Assembly: GCA_030272155.1 (NCBI GenBank)
Contig: CP126194.1
Location: forward strand, 7,059,501 to 7,123,500
From: Tetradesmus obliquus
Taxonomy: Eukaryota; Chlorophyta; Chlorophyceae; Sphaeropleales; Scenedesmaceae
Length of the DNA stretch: 64,000 bases
Direction of reading: 5' to 3'
Part shown: piece by piece, positions 32,530-43,686 of the stretch
How positions within the stretch are numbered: position 1 is the first letter of the stretch
How the letters are laid out: every line of letters begins with the position of its first letter
Notes under the pieces: generated by a model
What the model saw: the letters and a program-made list of their open reading frames with translations, nothing else
Database searches by the model: none
What the model was told of the DNA's origin: nothing
Translations under genes and position numbers: made by a program

Positions 32530-35500
32530 TATGACACGATGAATACATTGGTTTAGCAATTGGCATGCATGTGTACTTGAGTAAGCTCGTGGCTGCCAGC
32601 TGTGGCTGCTTTGCGGGCTGAATTACGTAGAGGACAACCCGCGTAATCCCAGCATGCGATTACGCCCACCTGCTCGGCCTCCTCGGGCGCCAGCTCAGCA
32701 TCCGGGATGAGGTTGTCAAATATCGCCAGCTGAGGCTGCACTGCACAGTGTCACCTCATCTTGAACCCCAACATGCAGCATAACCTAGGCCAGTGATCAC
32801 TCCCACCTGCTCGGCCTCCTCGGGCGCCAGCTCAGCATCCGGGATGAGGATGTCATATGGTGCCAGCTTGCCCGTGTCAATCACCACCTTCCAGGCGCGG
32901 CCGTGCCAGTGCGGCAGCTCCACCACCTTTGGGGTGTGGCCGCTGTTGAAGGCCACATACAGGCCGCCAGCTGCATTTGAAACAGCAAAGTAACAGTGTA
33001 GCGTGTGTGAGAGAGTAGTAGTGTGTGGCAGGTGTCCAATATGCAGACCGCCTCGCTGCACTGTCTGATGCGTGCTTTGTGAGCGTGTAGGCCACCAGCC
33101 TGCTGCTGTCAGTCAAAGCACCCTACCCAATGAGCCCTCTCAAGCACATCCGCATCATCAAATGCAGCATCCCATATGCATGCACGCACCGTCTGGCGCG
33201 TGCTTCTTGAGTGTGTAGGCGACCAGCCGGCTGCTGTCGGTCCAGTCGGGCTTGAAGGCAGCCTCGCCGTGCCACTGGATGTCGTTGTCGCTCACATAGC
33301 TGGTGCGGCGCAGCTCAGGGTGTGTGTGCCTGCGAACACAACAAGTTTCAAACTGTATTCAAGAACAGTGTTGTTGTTTACTGCTCAGGCACAAGACTGT
33401 CGGCAAGTATTCCACACAAAGCAGGTCCCCAAATATTCACAAATCACACTCGTCTACAAGCGTACAACGTCTTTCAGGACGTCTGCCACACTGCTGTTGT
33501 CACACACATAACCCACATGACAGATTGAACAGCTTTATAGAAAGCACACCTGAACTGGATCAGCTGGCGCGTGAAGCGCGCGAAGCCGTGGCTGTCGTCC
33601 GCCACCTGGCGCCAGTCCACCCAGTTGAGCTCGCTGTCGTGGCAGTAGGTGTTGTTGTTGCCGGCCTTGCTGTGACCAAACTCGTCGCCCATCTGCAGCA
33701 TGGGCACGCCATGAGACAGCAGCAGCGCGCACTGGAAGTTGCGCATCTGGCGCTGGCGCAGCCTGCACATAAAAGCAGCAGCAGCAGCAGCAGCAGCAGG
33801 AACGAAAAGGTGTCAGCATCAGGTGGTGTGCAAGCTTATCAGTGAACAACACATACGAAGCATGCGCATGCCTGTTGACGTTCATGAAAATCACATTAAG
33901 CAACACTATTGCAATTGGCAAGGCATGCATCCCTTCCTGCAGACTCAGTCGTGAAAGCGCACCTGTTGACGTCCAGGCGCTCTGTGATGCCCTCCACTCC
34001 GCAGTTCCAGCTCAGGTTGTGGTTCTCCCCATCCCTGCAAGATCGCAGCAAGAAGGGTGTATGAGTACAACAGTCACCAGACATACTGCAGGTGAACAGG
34101 GTTTACACATATACGGCGTTAATCAAGCGTGAGAACACACGACAGCTGCATTGGCCGCCCAGTTCTCGACATGCGCCCTGCAAACGCATGCATCTCCACA
34201 GTCTGCCGCGGCTCCATGCGCTGCAAGCTGAACAACCACACCGCACTCACTTGTTGTTCTCCCCGTTTGCGTTGTTGTGCTTGTCGTTGTACGTCACCAG
34301 GTCAGCCAGGGAGAAGCCGTCATGCGCAGACACAAAGTTGATGGACGCGGTCGGCGCGCGGTTTCCCCTCCAGCGGCGGCCAGCGTTGTTGGCCCACCTG
34401 CGCGCAGCAAGCACGCCGCGCAACACAGCAGCAGTAGCAGTCAGTCATGCCTCATCTGCTGAAGCTGCCAGTCTGCTGGCATTGACGCTTTGCCATGTGA
34501 CGCAATGCTCAATAAGCATTGGCTGCTGCATGCAACATAACAACATAACATGCGCTAGCGCTCACAAGTGTGTCCCCGCTACGTGCATGCGGACGATTGC
34601 ATACAGCTGTGCATAGCCGTGCGGCGCATGGCACACCAACAACAAACTGCCAGCACGCATCTCAGACATAAAACACCGTGTGATTGCAACACAAAAAGCG
34701 CTGCGGCTCACCAGTCGGTCTCCGCCGGGTGTGTGTTGGCGTAGATGTTAGGGCTGCCGCACAGCGCGCTGGCAAAGTTGCCGGCCCAGGGCCCCTCAGT
34801 GCCCTTCAGGAACTGCCGCACTGTGTCACGGTACGTGCCGTTCCACTCAGACCAGCGCCCGCCGTAGTGCGGGAACGCGCCCACCTGCAAGAAGTACATG
34901 TTATATGTTACATGACATGTTATATAAGACCATCGGTCTGAAGGGCTCAGCAGGTGCACCCGCAGGGACGTAAACGACCGACAAGCTGGCGCAAGCAAAA
35001 TGTGCAGGCAAGCTTGTGTAATCCTCCTCTGCTGCTGCTGCTGCTGTTGGTGCTGCTGCTGCATACCGCACATGACCTTGCCCCTGGCTGCATACAATGA
35101 CAAGCACAACAAGACTAACAGTGAGAACAGCAACACTCACCTGGTAGAGGCCGTCGCAGTCCCAGGCCTCTGCAATCATCTTGGTCTCCCGCAGCACCGG
35201 GTCCTCGCTGATGGCTGCCACCAGGGGCGGGTCAGACAGGGGGGTGCCTGTGGGCACACCTGCAGCAGCAGCAGCAGCGCATGGCGGGCCAGCTTCAGCA
35301 GGCAGGAGCAACAGCACGATCACAGTGCACTGTTGCAGGTGTGCCTGACACGCTCAGCTGTGTTCACTGTACAGGTGCAGATGCGTGCCCAGACTTGAGT
35401 GCGCGACGATCCATGCAGCCATGTTTGAATGCAGGCGCTGCCCCCACCTGCGCCGTCAGTCATGATGCCTGTCTCGTCCACGATGGCGCCACCGCTGTGC

Positions 35501-38500
35501 AGCGCGGCGGGCGGCGCGCCAGCCACTGGGCTGGGCCTGCAGGCATACGAAGACACACATACGCAACACCTCTCAGCAAGCAGAGTCAGGGAGCACAAAA
35601 AACAGATACTTTGAATGCAGACGTATTGTGTGCAACGCTAACCTAATGCGGCGCACAAACTGCAGAACAAGCCACGCCACCTTTCCTCTGACGCCCCTGC
35701 TCCTGCTGCCTAACACCTCGAATGCATCAACACATGATGCAGCCGACGCTCTCAGCTAAACCTTCAAACCGCCCTGCGGCCGCACACGTGGATGCGTGCC
35801 ACGCGCTGTGTGCACGTGTGAGGATGCTAGCCAGATCAAAACTGAAACTTCCAAACACATGCGCAAAGCATGCAGCTGATGCAATTTTTCGCAGCACAGC
35901 CGCTCACGTGGAGGTGTGCCACGCGCTGTGTGCGCGCGTGAGGATGGAGGCCAGGTCGAAGCGGAAGCCGTCCACGTGGAACTCCGTCACCCAGTAGCGC
36001 AGGCAGTCCACGATCAGCTTGCGCACCGTGGGGTGGTTGCAGTTGAGCGTGTTGCCGCAGCCGCTGCGCACGCGGAAGAACAGCAGGGAAGGCAGGCATG
36101 TGTGCGTAAGGTGAGGCAACATGATTATACAGGCTGGGTGGCAACCATGTTTGGGTGCAAGACACTGGTACAGCTGGGTGAGAGTGCCTCTCTCGTGGCA
36201 CACGTTGTGCGAGCAGCTTGTACCTGACCAAGCGTTTCAATCAAGCACCGGCACACACATTCTCGTGCCTCAAGTGCGCACCTGTAGTTGTAGTACTCGC
36301 CCAGGGGTGCCAGCATGTAGTAGACCCTGTTGTCCAGGCCCCTGAATGACAGCGTGGGGCCCAGCTGGTTGCCCTCAGCGGTGTGGTTGAACACCACGTC
36401 CAGGATGACCTGCAGCACAGAAGGTTCAGGGTAGGAGCAGTGCAGTCCACATCAGTATCAGCAGCAGGGGAGGAAGGATGTTTGGTGGGCCCAGCTGGTT
36501 GCCCTCAGCGGTGTGGTTGAACACCACATCCAGGATGACCTGTAGCACAGAAGGTCAAGGGCAGTCGCAGTGCAGTTCATATCAGCATCAGCAGAAGAAG
36601 AAGGGTCAGTGGGACCACATGGTTACCCTCCGCGGTGTGGTTGAACACCACGTCCAGGATCACCTGTGGTGGTGGGGCAGAGCACGAGCAACACAGTGTG
36701 CATCATCATCATCAGCAGCAGAGCAGCAAAGTGGTCAGCACGACCAGCAGTGTGCTTAAGCATTACATCTAGAACCAGCCGTGGCGTGTGTAACGGAGCG
36801 CGGAACCACAGATGCTCAGGCGGTGTGCGGCTTTTGACTGAATGCATGCTACATGTTGTTGCACGCCACAGCACTCCCTTCCCACAGCGCCACAAAGTGG
36901 CAACCCAAAATGTGTTCACAGCCGCGCAGCCGCGCACCTCAATGCCACGCTTGTGTGCCTCGCGCACCAGCAGCTTGAACTCCTGCTGCAGTGCAGCGCC
37001 GTCCGCGCCACTCGCAATGGCGAAGCTGTAGCGCGCCATGGGGGAGAAGAAGTTCACGGTGGAGTAGCCCCAGAAGTTGAAACGGTGCTCGCCCGTGGTG
37101 GAGCCAGGGATGGGCGAGTAGTACTCCAGCTCGTTGAACTCAAATACCTGAGGCAAACAAAAAGGTTTGCGGAACACAGAGGTTTGAGGAACTATCTTAG
37201 CGCATGTTGCGCCGGTGGTGGAGCCGGGGATGGGGGAGTAGTACTCCAGCTCGTTGAACTCGAACACCTGAAAGGGGATAGGGTGTTGTTGCAATGTTGC
37301 AGAGAGATAACACCAAACTGTCAAGCTGCTGTGTCAAGCACCAAACTCAATGTGAGCAATCGCATTGACGCCTACGCCCGACTTCTATAAGTAGCAAGGT
37401 TGCACTCAGTGCGGGTACATGCATGGGACCGCAACACAGCAAACGATCAACACACGTCCGCAGCGTACGCACCGGCAGCAGCTCGATCGCGTTTACGCCC
37501 AGCTCCTTGAGGTAGTCCAGCTTCTCGACACTTCGAGACTTGAGACCAAAACCCTCGATACTTATCTCAAAACCCTAGAACCAAAACCTAAACAAACCAC
37601 GCTCACCGGCAGCAGCTCGATCGCATTCACACCCAGCTCCTTGAGGTAGTCCAGCTTCTCAATCAGGCCCAGATACGTGCCGGGGGCCTGCACCGCGGCC
37701 GAGGGGTGCGCCGTGAAGCCTGGAAAGACACGCAGCAACAGCAGCAGCAGCAAGGGCGCATCAGCAGCAGAAGCAGCAGCAGTGACAAGAAATACAGCAC
37801 AGATACCTAATCAGCATATACATCTGCTGTACAATGCGTTGGCTTCACACGCTGCTGCATGTCGATCCTACATGATGACAACGCACATGGCACCTAGCAC
37901 CCAAACCAAGCACCCAGCATTCCCACTTACCGCGCACATGCCTCGTAAATCACCAAATCTTCCATGGGCAGCTCCAGCGGCGTGTCGCCCACCGAGTCAC
38001 TATGATGAAAGCTACACCAAGCAACCCATACATTTCAAAACTCTATAACTCACCGCGCACGTGCATCTCGTAGATGACCAGATCCTCCATGGGCAGCTCC
38101 AGCGGCGTGTCGCCCTCCCAGTCAAAGTCCTCAAAGCTACACCGAACAGTTGACACTTATCATGACTCTCTCACACTCACCGCGCACGTGCATCTCATAA
38201 ATCACCAGGTCCTCCATGGGCAGCTCCAGCGGCGTGTCGCCCTCCCAGTCAAAGTCCTCCTCCCCAGGCTTGGGCAAAAAGGCAGCAGCCTGAGGCCACG
38301 TGGGCGCCAGGCCCAGCACTTCGTCGCTCTTGTAGTCCAGGTGGGCCGGGCCCAGCTCGCCGTAGCGGCGGCGGGACAGGATGCCCTTGGCGTAGGGGTC
38401 CACGATGACCGAGGTCTGCGGGGCAGAAGGACAGTGAAGTGAGGTTAGGAGGTGCAGCAGAGGAGCAGTTACGGATGGAGAAGTGAGGATGCGCGTCAGA

Positions 38501-38511
38501 TAATGGTGTGT

Positions 38512-38542
<31 letters not shown>

Positions 38543-41388
38543 GGGAGGGGGGGGGGGGGGGGGCGGGGCAGCTCGCCATGCGGCGGCGGGAGAGGATGCC
38601 CTTGGCGTGGGGGTCGACAATGACCGAGGTCTGCGGGAGTACAGGGGTGGAGGCAGCGGCGTGAGAAGATGCAGGATGAGTGCAGATGTGCGAGGAGGCT
38701 GGAGAGTGAAACGACACACGGCTTTTATTGCAGGGAGTGCATGCACAGCCACAAAAGGAAGCAGGCAAGGTGTGCAAAAGCTCTCTGGCAACAGCTGCAG
38801 CGAGGCAGTTGTGCGGAGCTGGTGCTCGTGGCATGGGTGGAGCCGCAAGGAGCAATGGCTGGCAGGCGCTAGTGATGGCTGCCTCTTCTACAACAGCAAG
38901 CTTGCAGGAGCCGCTGCTGCTGCTGCACGTCAGCTGCCAATGTTGTACGGCTGCTGTCACTGCTGCTCTTTTACCACTGCTGCTGCTGCTGCTGCTCCTT
39001 TTCTACTGCTGCTGCCGCCGCACCTCGTCAAACTTGTGGCCCACTGCGGAGGGCGCGTTGTTCTTGTCCTGGTTCTCGCCAGTGACCCTGTACGCGTACA
39101 GCAGACTGGTGTCGCACTGCGGCAGTGCAATGTGCCACACGTCACCTGTGACAGCACACCACAGCAAGTGTCACACACTGTGTCAGCAACTACATTGGTG
39201 AGTCAGGACGGACGCAGCTACCAGACAAACACGAGGCTTCCTGCGTAGCTTGGTGCGTGGTGGACGGACCCCCAGCTTTACCGCCCAGATACTACAGCAT
39301 GCAGCATGCTTTGAACACGCATTTACCTAGCTGCCACCTAGCTGCTTCATTTTGTTTTTTGCGCACCTGTCTTGTTGGTGGCGGGGTCCAGCTGTACCTC
39401 GTAGGTGGCCTTGCCCGCCCAGGGCATGCATAAAACATCAAATACTGCTGCCCAGCTACTTGAAACCCAGTTTCACGCACCTGTCTTATTGGTGGCGGGG
39501 TCCAGCTGCACCTCGTAGGAACCTTGCCCACCCTGGGCATGCATACATATCAATTCAATAAAAACATGGTTGCCTAGCTGCTTTGTATCAGCTGCTGGTA
39601 TATTAAAACAATGTTGCCTAGCTGCTTGCGCACCTGTCTTGTTGGTGGCGGGGTCCAGCTGTACCTCGTAGGTGGCCTTGCCCATGGCCAGGTCATCCTC
39701 CGTGAACAGCACCAGCTTCACGCCCTTGGCGCTGCCGGACGTGAGCGCAAAGTTGATCGCGTCCTGCAAGCACACAAAGAGGTGTTGTTTCAATTACCGC
39801 AGCGCATATGCGCAGTGAACAGTACCAGCTTCACGCCCTTGGCGCTGCCGGATGACAGCGCAGAGTTGATTGCGTCCTGCAGAGCACAGACATGCAGGCA
39901 CACAGGCATGCAGCTGCTGAGTGACGGGCACCAGTCTAATGCCTTTGCAGCTGTTGCTGGGGAGCGCAAAGTTGAGTGCGTCCTGCAAGCGCACACAAAA
40001 ACACATCACAGACATGCAACACAGAAATGCAGCTGGCCAGTGAACAGCAGCAGCTTCACACCCTTGGCACTGCTGGAGTGCAGTTTCAATGACATTCTGC
40101 AAGCACAACATTCATGTTGTAACACGGCACACGCGCAGCATGGCGCACGCGGATGTTTTGGGTGTGCTGTCAAGGGTTTGCTGGCATATAGGCGCAGCAC
40201 GGCACATGTGGTTGTGTCATGCATTGCAGGGGGTGTGCAGGCAGTATGGGCTTGTTGCACTTCATCAGCTGCATGTGCGAAAATGAACATGCGACTATTG
40301 ATACGCTTGACAGCAGCGTCTGAACCGTATCCGATTGCGGTTGGGCGGATTGAAAAAGCACTTGCCCCTAGTCTCCTGCACTGCTGCTGATTTGTGCACT
40401 GCTGTACCTTTCACTGTAGTGCACTGCTGTGATGGCTGGATACGAGGCACACACATTGCTATTGAATGGAAACAGATAGGCGGATGCCTATGGTCACAAC
40501 CCAATTGCAGGAGACGCAATCCAGCTGGTTTGATTGCAAACTGCCGAATTCAGTGCACTGCCAACCCACGATCAACCACTAATTCACAGGCGGAAGCAAC
40601 ATCATGATCGCCATGGCGTCAACCTCATACCTCACCGCATGGCATCATCCGCACAGCACCTTGCATGCTGCTGCTACAGCTGCCAGTGCAACAGCTGATG
40701 CTGACTGCGGCTCGTTGCTGTGCTTTGATGCGCACGCCTGATCCCGTCAGCAGCGGCCTCCTGCAGCAGCTGCTGGTGCTGCTGTTCCAAGCTAGCTTCA
40801 CCACGAAGCCGCACCCTGGTGCACTTACATACTGTAACGAAATATCAACCGAACTTACCGCGTCCTTCACATATGTAGCTCCCATAGTTGTTGGGCTGCC
40901 GCGCAGTGGCTTGCCATAATGTGCTGTGGCCTCCTGCACCACCGGCTCCAGTGACACTGACTTTGCAGGCACCTGGCGAGGTGCTGTCACTGTCTTTGGC
41001 ACCTCTAGCTGCACTGTTGCTTTGCAGGACACGGCCAGTGCCCTGCTGTGCCTGCAATTGCAGAAAAGGCACAGGCACGGGGACTGCTGAGTTGGAGCGT
41101 GCGTGTTCTTGCACCTGTGACTGTACCAAGCATGCAGATGATGCTTCGTAAAACTAAAAAATATATTGACATTGGCCACATGACCTAATACGCGTGCATC
41201 GCTCTGAAATATGTAACGTTTGCACGGACTCCAACCACAACGAATTCGGAAGCTAAGTCGTACCTGGTGGGTTTGCAGGCATCCCGAACACTACCAATTG
41301 CTCTTCCAGCTGCATTGCGAGCAGCTTGCTGCTGCTTGCTGCCCACGGCGCGATTGCTACCACACCGCAGGCCAGTTGAGGTGTTCAT
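31471..41388 (-). CDS. starch-debranching isoamylase, plastid, ISA1-type (GH13/CBM48)
   Basis: Hydrolyses alpha-1,6 branches in maturing amylopectin in the plastid. Nineteen exons, minus strand: 41388-41264, 41051-40859, 39763-39634, 39145-39024, 38415-38181, 37719-37607, 37147-36938, 36409-36282, 36063-35908, 35536-35448, 35259-35141, 34884-34712, 34397-34251, 34034-33963, 33762-33550, 33329-33190, 32970-32807, 32469-32269, 31548-31471. All joints are GT-AG and in phase; 935 residues. Exons 1-2 give a Ser/Arg/Ala-rich transit peptide with ALAVSCKA as a possible cleavage area. Exons 3-4 form CBM48. GH13 motifs: LDVVFNHT (exon 8), [10 protein letters not shown] with the nucleophile Asp (exon 9), AEAWD with the acid/base Glu (exon 11), [10 protein letters not shown] (exon 13). 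[19 protein letters not shown] favours ISA1 over ISA3. Start ATG 41388; an in-frame ATG lies at 41427. The introns carry many exon-edge duplications. Confidence 0.92.
31822..32216 (-). repeat. three echoes of ISA1 exon 18 3' end in intron 18
   Basis: Decayed copies of the exon 18 end (reading [10 protein letters not shown]) with donor-like GT at about 32165 and 32001; the copy near 31840 has lost its GT. Spacing from the real donor is 103, then about 164 and 162 bp. The flanking intron sequence (ACCACAGC..., AACCAAAC...) repeats too. Confidence 0.8.
32473..32526. repeat. (CAG)18 directly at ISA1 exon 18 acceptor
   Basis: On the sense strand an 18-unit CTG tract ends in CTGCAG, whose AG is the splice acceptor of exon 18. 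Confidence 0.95.
32659..32727 (-). repeat. echo of ISA1 exon 17 3' end in intron 17
   Basis: Copy reading [14 protein letters not shown] followed by GTGGGCG, 137 bp past the real donor. Confidence 0.9.
33050..33116 (-). repeat. echo of ISA1 exon 16 3' end in intron 16
   Basis: Copy reading [16 protein letters not shown] against [16 protein letters not shown], about 129 bp past the real donor. Confidence 0.9.
35780..35835 (-). repeat. echo of ISA1 exon 9 3' end in intron 9
   Basis: Copy reading [16 protein letters not shown] with GTGTGC at the donor position, 120 bp past the real donor. Confidence 0.9.
36481..36670 (-). repeat. two echoes of ISA1 exon 8 5' end in intron 7
   Basis: Copies reading [18 protein letters not shown] and [15 protein letters not shown], each preceded by CAG acceptors at about 36540 and 36664. 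Spacing is 130 and 124 bp from the used acceptor (exon starts at 36409). The intron flank between copies is also repeated. Confidence 0.95.
37205..37270 (-). repeat. echo of ISA1 exon 7 5' end in intron 6
   Basis: Copy reading [19 protein letters not shown] after a TTTCAG acceptor, 121 bp upstream (in transcript sense) of the used one. Confidence 0.95.
37460..37531 (-). repeat. echo of ISA1 exon 6 3' end in intron 6
   Basis: Copy reading [18 protein letters not shown] with donor GTGCGT, 134 bp past the real donor. Confidence 0.95.
37925..38130 (-). repeat. two echoes of ISA1 exon 5 3' end in intron 5
   Basis: Copies of the region encoding [16 protein letters not shown], with donors at 38053 and 37930, spaced 127 and 123 bp from the used donor at 38180 and from each other. 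The nearer copy is almost identical to the exon. Confidence 0.95.
38526..38563. repeat. GT repeat and 38-base G-run in ISA1 intron 4
   Basis: A (GT)n tract at about 38505-38525 leads into a G-run interrupted only by one A at 38546; it is C-rich on the transcript. It interrupts an exon 5 echo. Confidence 0.95.
38566..38640 (-). repeat. echo of ISA1 exon 5 5' end in intron 4
   Basis: Copy reading [17 protein letters not shown] after a CCGCAG acceptor, about 220 bp from the used acceptor; the excess distance is explained by the inserted C/G run. Confidence 0.9.
39365..39530 (-). repeat. two echoes of ISA1 exon 3 3' end in intron 3
   Basis: Copies reading [13 protein letters not shown], each followed by GTGCG donors, at about 39480-39525 and 39366-39410. 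Confidence 0.95.
39810..40100 (-). repeat. three echoes of ISA1 exon 3 5' end in intron 2
   Basis: Copies reading [38 protein letters not shown] and [17 protein letters not shown]. The first two follow GCAG acceptors; the third follows a decayed one. Similarity to exon 3 falls with distance and the spacing is roughly 105-120 bp. Confidence 0.9.
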
Positions 41389-42168
41389 TCTGCCCAGAAG
41401 CTCTGAAACGCAGCTGATCGTGTGCAAAGATAGGGTAATGCAACTTTATAGCAAGAGCGAGGCCCCAATGAACTCTTCCTACATCCGGTCCGCAAGTGAC
41501 AACAGCGCCTCCAGAGCTTGCTTAAGCCTGACGTAGCTATTTACTTGAGCTGTGTGATGCTGTGCGACTGTCACACGCATTGGTGAGCACGGTATCCGCA
41601 GACCCTGAGCCACAATGACACGCCAGCTTTCTGCGCAGCGTGTTTAAGCATCTCTTTCTGCTTCGATTGCTTCGGTTTCATTACCTTCAGCAGGGTTTCG
41701 CTGCCTTTGTCGACCTTCTCATGCAGCACACAGCTTCGCCTAGGCCTAGTCTCAGTTGGCGGGCACTGTCAGCAGTGTCTACATCCGATCTGCACACGTG
41801 GCGTTCATCACAAAAAAGGTTCCCTGACATGGAAAAAAGGACCTGATGGAACCTCCTGAGCACAGGTGAATCGGGCACAGGTGAGCAGGACCCCTGGTCT
41901 GCTTGGCAAGCAGTGCTTGCACCTGAGCCCTCAGGGCCTGTAGGGTGATAGCTACAGCTGATCAGGACCGCAAGTTGAAAGCATGCCTCAGGTATTCATG
42001 TGCATCCTGGAGCAGCAACAGACGGTGATATCGCATCCAAACGGCAATGCTGCTTGGTGAAGCTGCAGGCCGTCCATGTGTGTCCCAAGCAGTGCCAGGT
42101 CTGGCCGCACCCCAGCTGACAACCGCAAGTGGCGGCACAAGTGCCAAATCGAGCACTAACCTGCAGCA

Positions 42169-42305
42169 TTGCAGCAAGTTGTTGCTTTATGCAGAGATAG
42201 GCGACTGAGGAATGAGTACACCACAAGGTGCCCCTGCTCAGCCAGCAGCAGCGTCACAAACAGTGAAACCAGCTGCGAGGATGATCCCATCGCAGACAGC
42301 ACAGC

Positions 42306-42339
<34 letters not shown>

Positions 42340-42714
42340 ACGCTTTGGCAGCAGCCGAGCCCCAGTGCAACAGGCACTGCCAGTGGTGTGAGCGGCCCTG
42401 CAGCTGTTGGGTGGTCGACAGGCCAAACTACAAACGCTGCATGCTCTGTGGGCCACCCGTCGGTGCCGATCTTGCCTGAAACTGCAGGAAGTGGTGGTGC
42501 ATTGCTTGCAGGAGCTTTGCAAGCAGGTCACATGCCTAGTGGCCGTCGTGCTTTCGATTCACCAATGACAGCTGAAGTTACCCCTGCAGCAGCGCCAGGC
42601 GCAGTCGCAGCTGCTGCTGCAGCAGCAACAGTGCCAGCAGCAGTATGCAGTCTGGCCGTCAACCGCAGCCACATCATCATGGTTGTAGCCATCTGCAACA
42701 GGCACCGCAGCTGA
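42169..42714 (+). CDS. possible Gln/Ala-rich open frame, uncertain
   Basis: An open frame of about 180 codons with an 11-Gln tract and a later Ala-rich tract. Composition between the tracts (Gly/Ser/Thr/Pro-rich) is compatible with coding, but no domain, convincing start or partner exon was found. It may be only a shadow of the CAG repeat at 42307-42336. Confidence 0.2.
42307..42336. repeat. (CAG)10 microsatellite
   Basis: Ten uninterrupted units. Confidence 0.9.
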
Positions 42715-43686
42715 AGCATGCACTGCATCATCAGGCTGGCCGACAGTGTCAGCACAGCCCCGCAACAGGGTAATTGTCTGGCTGATGTGTTGCCCATGTG
42801 GCGGCTAAGAGTGACGCCAGCCTAGCAGTACCTACTCTCTGTGGCTGTGATGCACTATGCAAACCAAATGTGTGCCGATGCAAGCAACAGCAGGCTGCAA
42901 CTGTCTGAGTAACCGCCAATCAGTTGAGTCGCCATGGCCAGAGCTGAGCCTGTGATGTCCTGCTCCTGTGTTGATCAAGTGAAGTTCTATCTCTTTTGAG
43001 TGGGCAAGGCGTGAGAAGGTTCCAAAGGCAGGTTAACCAACGTTGGTCTCAGGCTGGGCAGTTTGCAGCAGCTCCAGGCCTATGGCTGCATGTGGCTGTC
43101 CAGGCTGTCACTGGGTACTACCGGGGTAGTACTCAGGCAGTTTCCATGCTTGGCACATGCCTCTGTCATTGTTGTAGCATCGCATGAGCACGCGAAACAA
43201 ACATATGGGACACGTAACTGTCGGAGTTTGCAGATGACTTCATTGCGGCCTCTGTCTGGCATCGTGGCTCTTCGGGACGGCGCTGACCAGGTGTTGTTAT
43301 GGTTGCAGGTAATACTAGACGACATAGGAGCAGAAGCAGGAGCTGCACATGCTAATCTGAGGTTCAGCAGCCACGGTGGCCTTTCGGGGGACCACTTCTT
43401 GCCATGTGAGTGCGCATTACGTTGCATGATGCTTATGCTTGTAATGAATGCAATTCGGCAACTTTCTTTATATGTCTGATCATCCGTAACCCTAGTCCAA
43501 CGTGACACAGTGACAGGCCTGTGCTGCACGTGCGGGAGGCTTTTGAAACCGACGCGTCAACTGAGCGTCGCTGCGGTATATGTATTTGGTTATCCTATCA
43601 TCAGCAGGCCGTCACTCTGGAGGAATTGTCACGCACAACCTGGTGTCGGATTCCGTGATACGAACTCGAGCTGGCAGGGACACGTC

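Larger units (their letters stand above)
41389..43686. other. intergenic between ISA1 and first ODC-like gene
   Basis: The shared upstream region of two divergent genes, 2.3 kb. It contains one Gln/Ala-rich open frame (listed separately) and an exon-like piece at 43310-43404, flanked by TTGCAG and GTGAGT and reading VILDDIGAEAGAAHANLRFS. Its phase does not fit the first ODC-like exon, so it remains unassigned; it could be a 5' UTR exon. Confidence 0.4.

Noticed and set aside
36623..37324. 233-codon minus-strand frame reading through an ISA1 intron
   Set aside because: It is the real exon 7 plus its echo joined through intron 6 sequence that happens to lack stops; splice sites and family alignment support the spliced model.
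36481..38130. Exon echoes as alternative or mutually exclusive exons
   Set aside because: Each copy has only one exon edge and one splice site, and most carry decay; none forms a complete exon. Cryptic site use remains possible.
43310..43404. Upstream coding exon of ODC-A
   Set aside because: Good splice-like ends, but its phase does not join the first ODC exon and no counterpart was seen in copy B.
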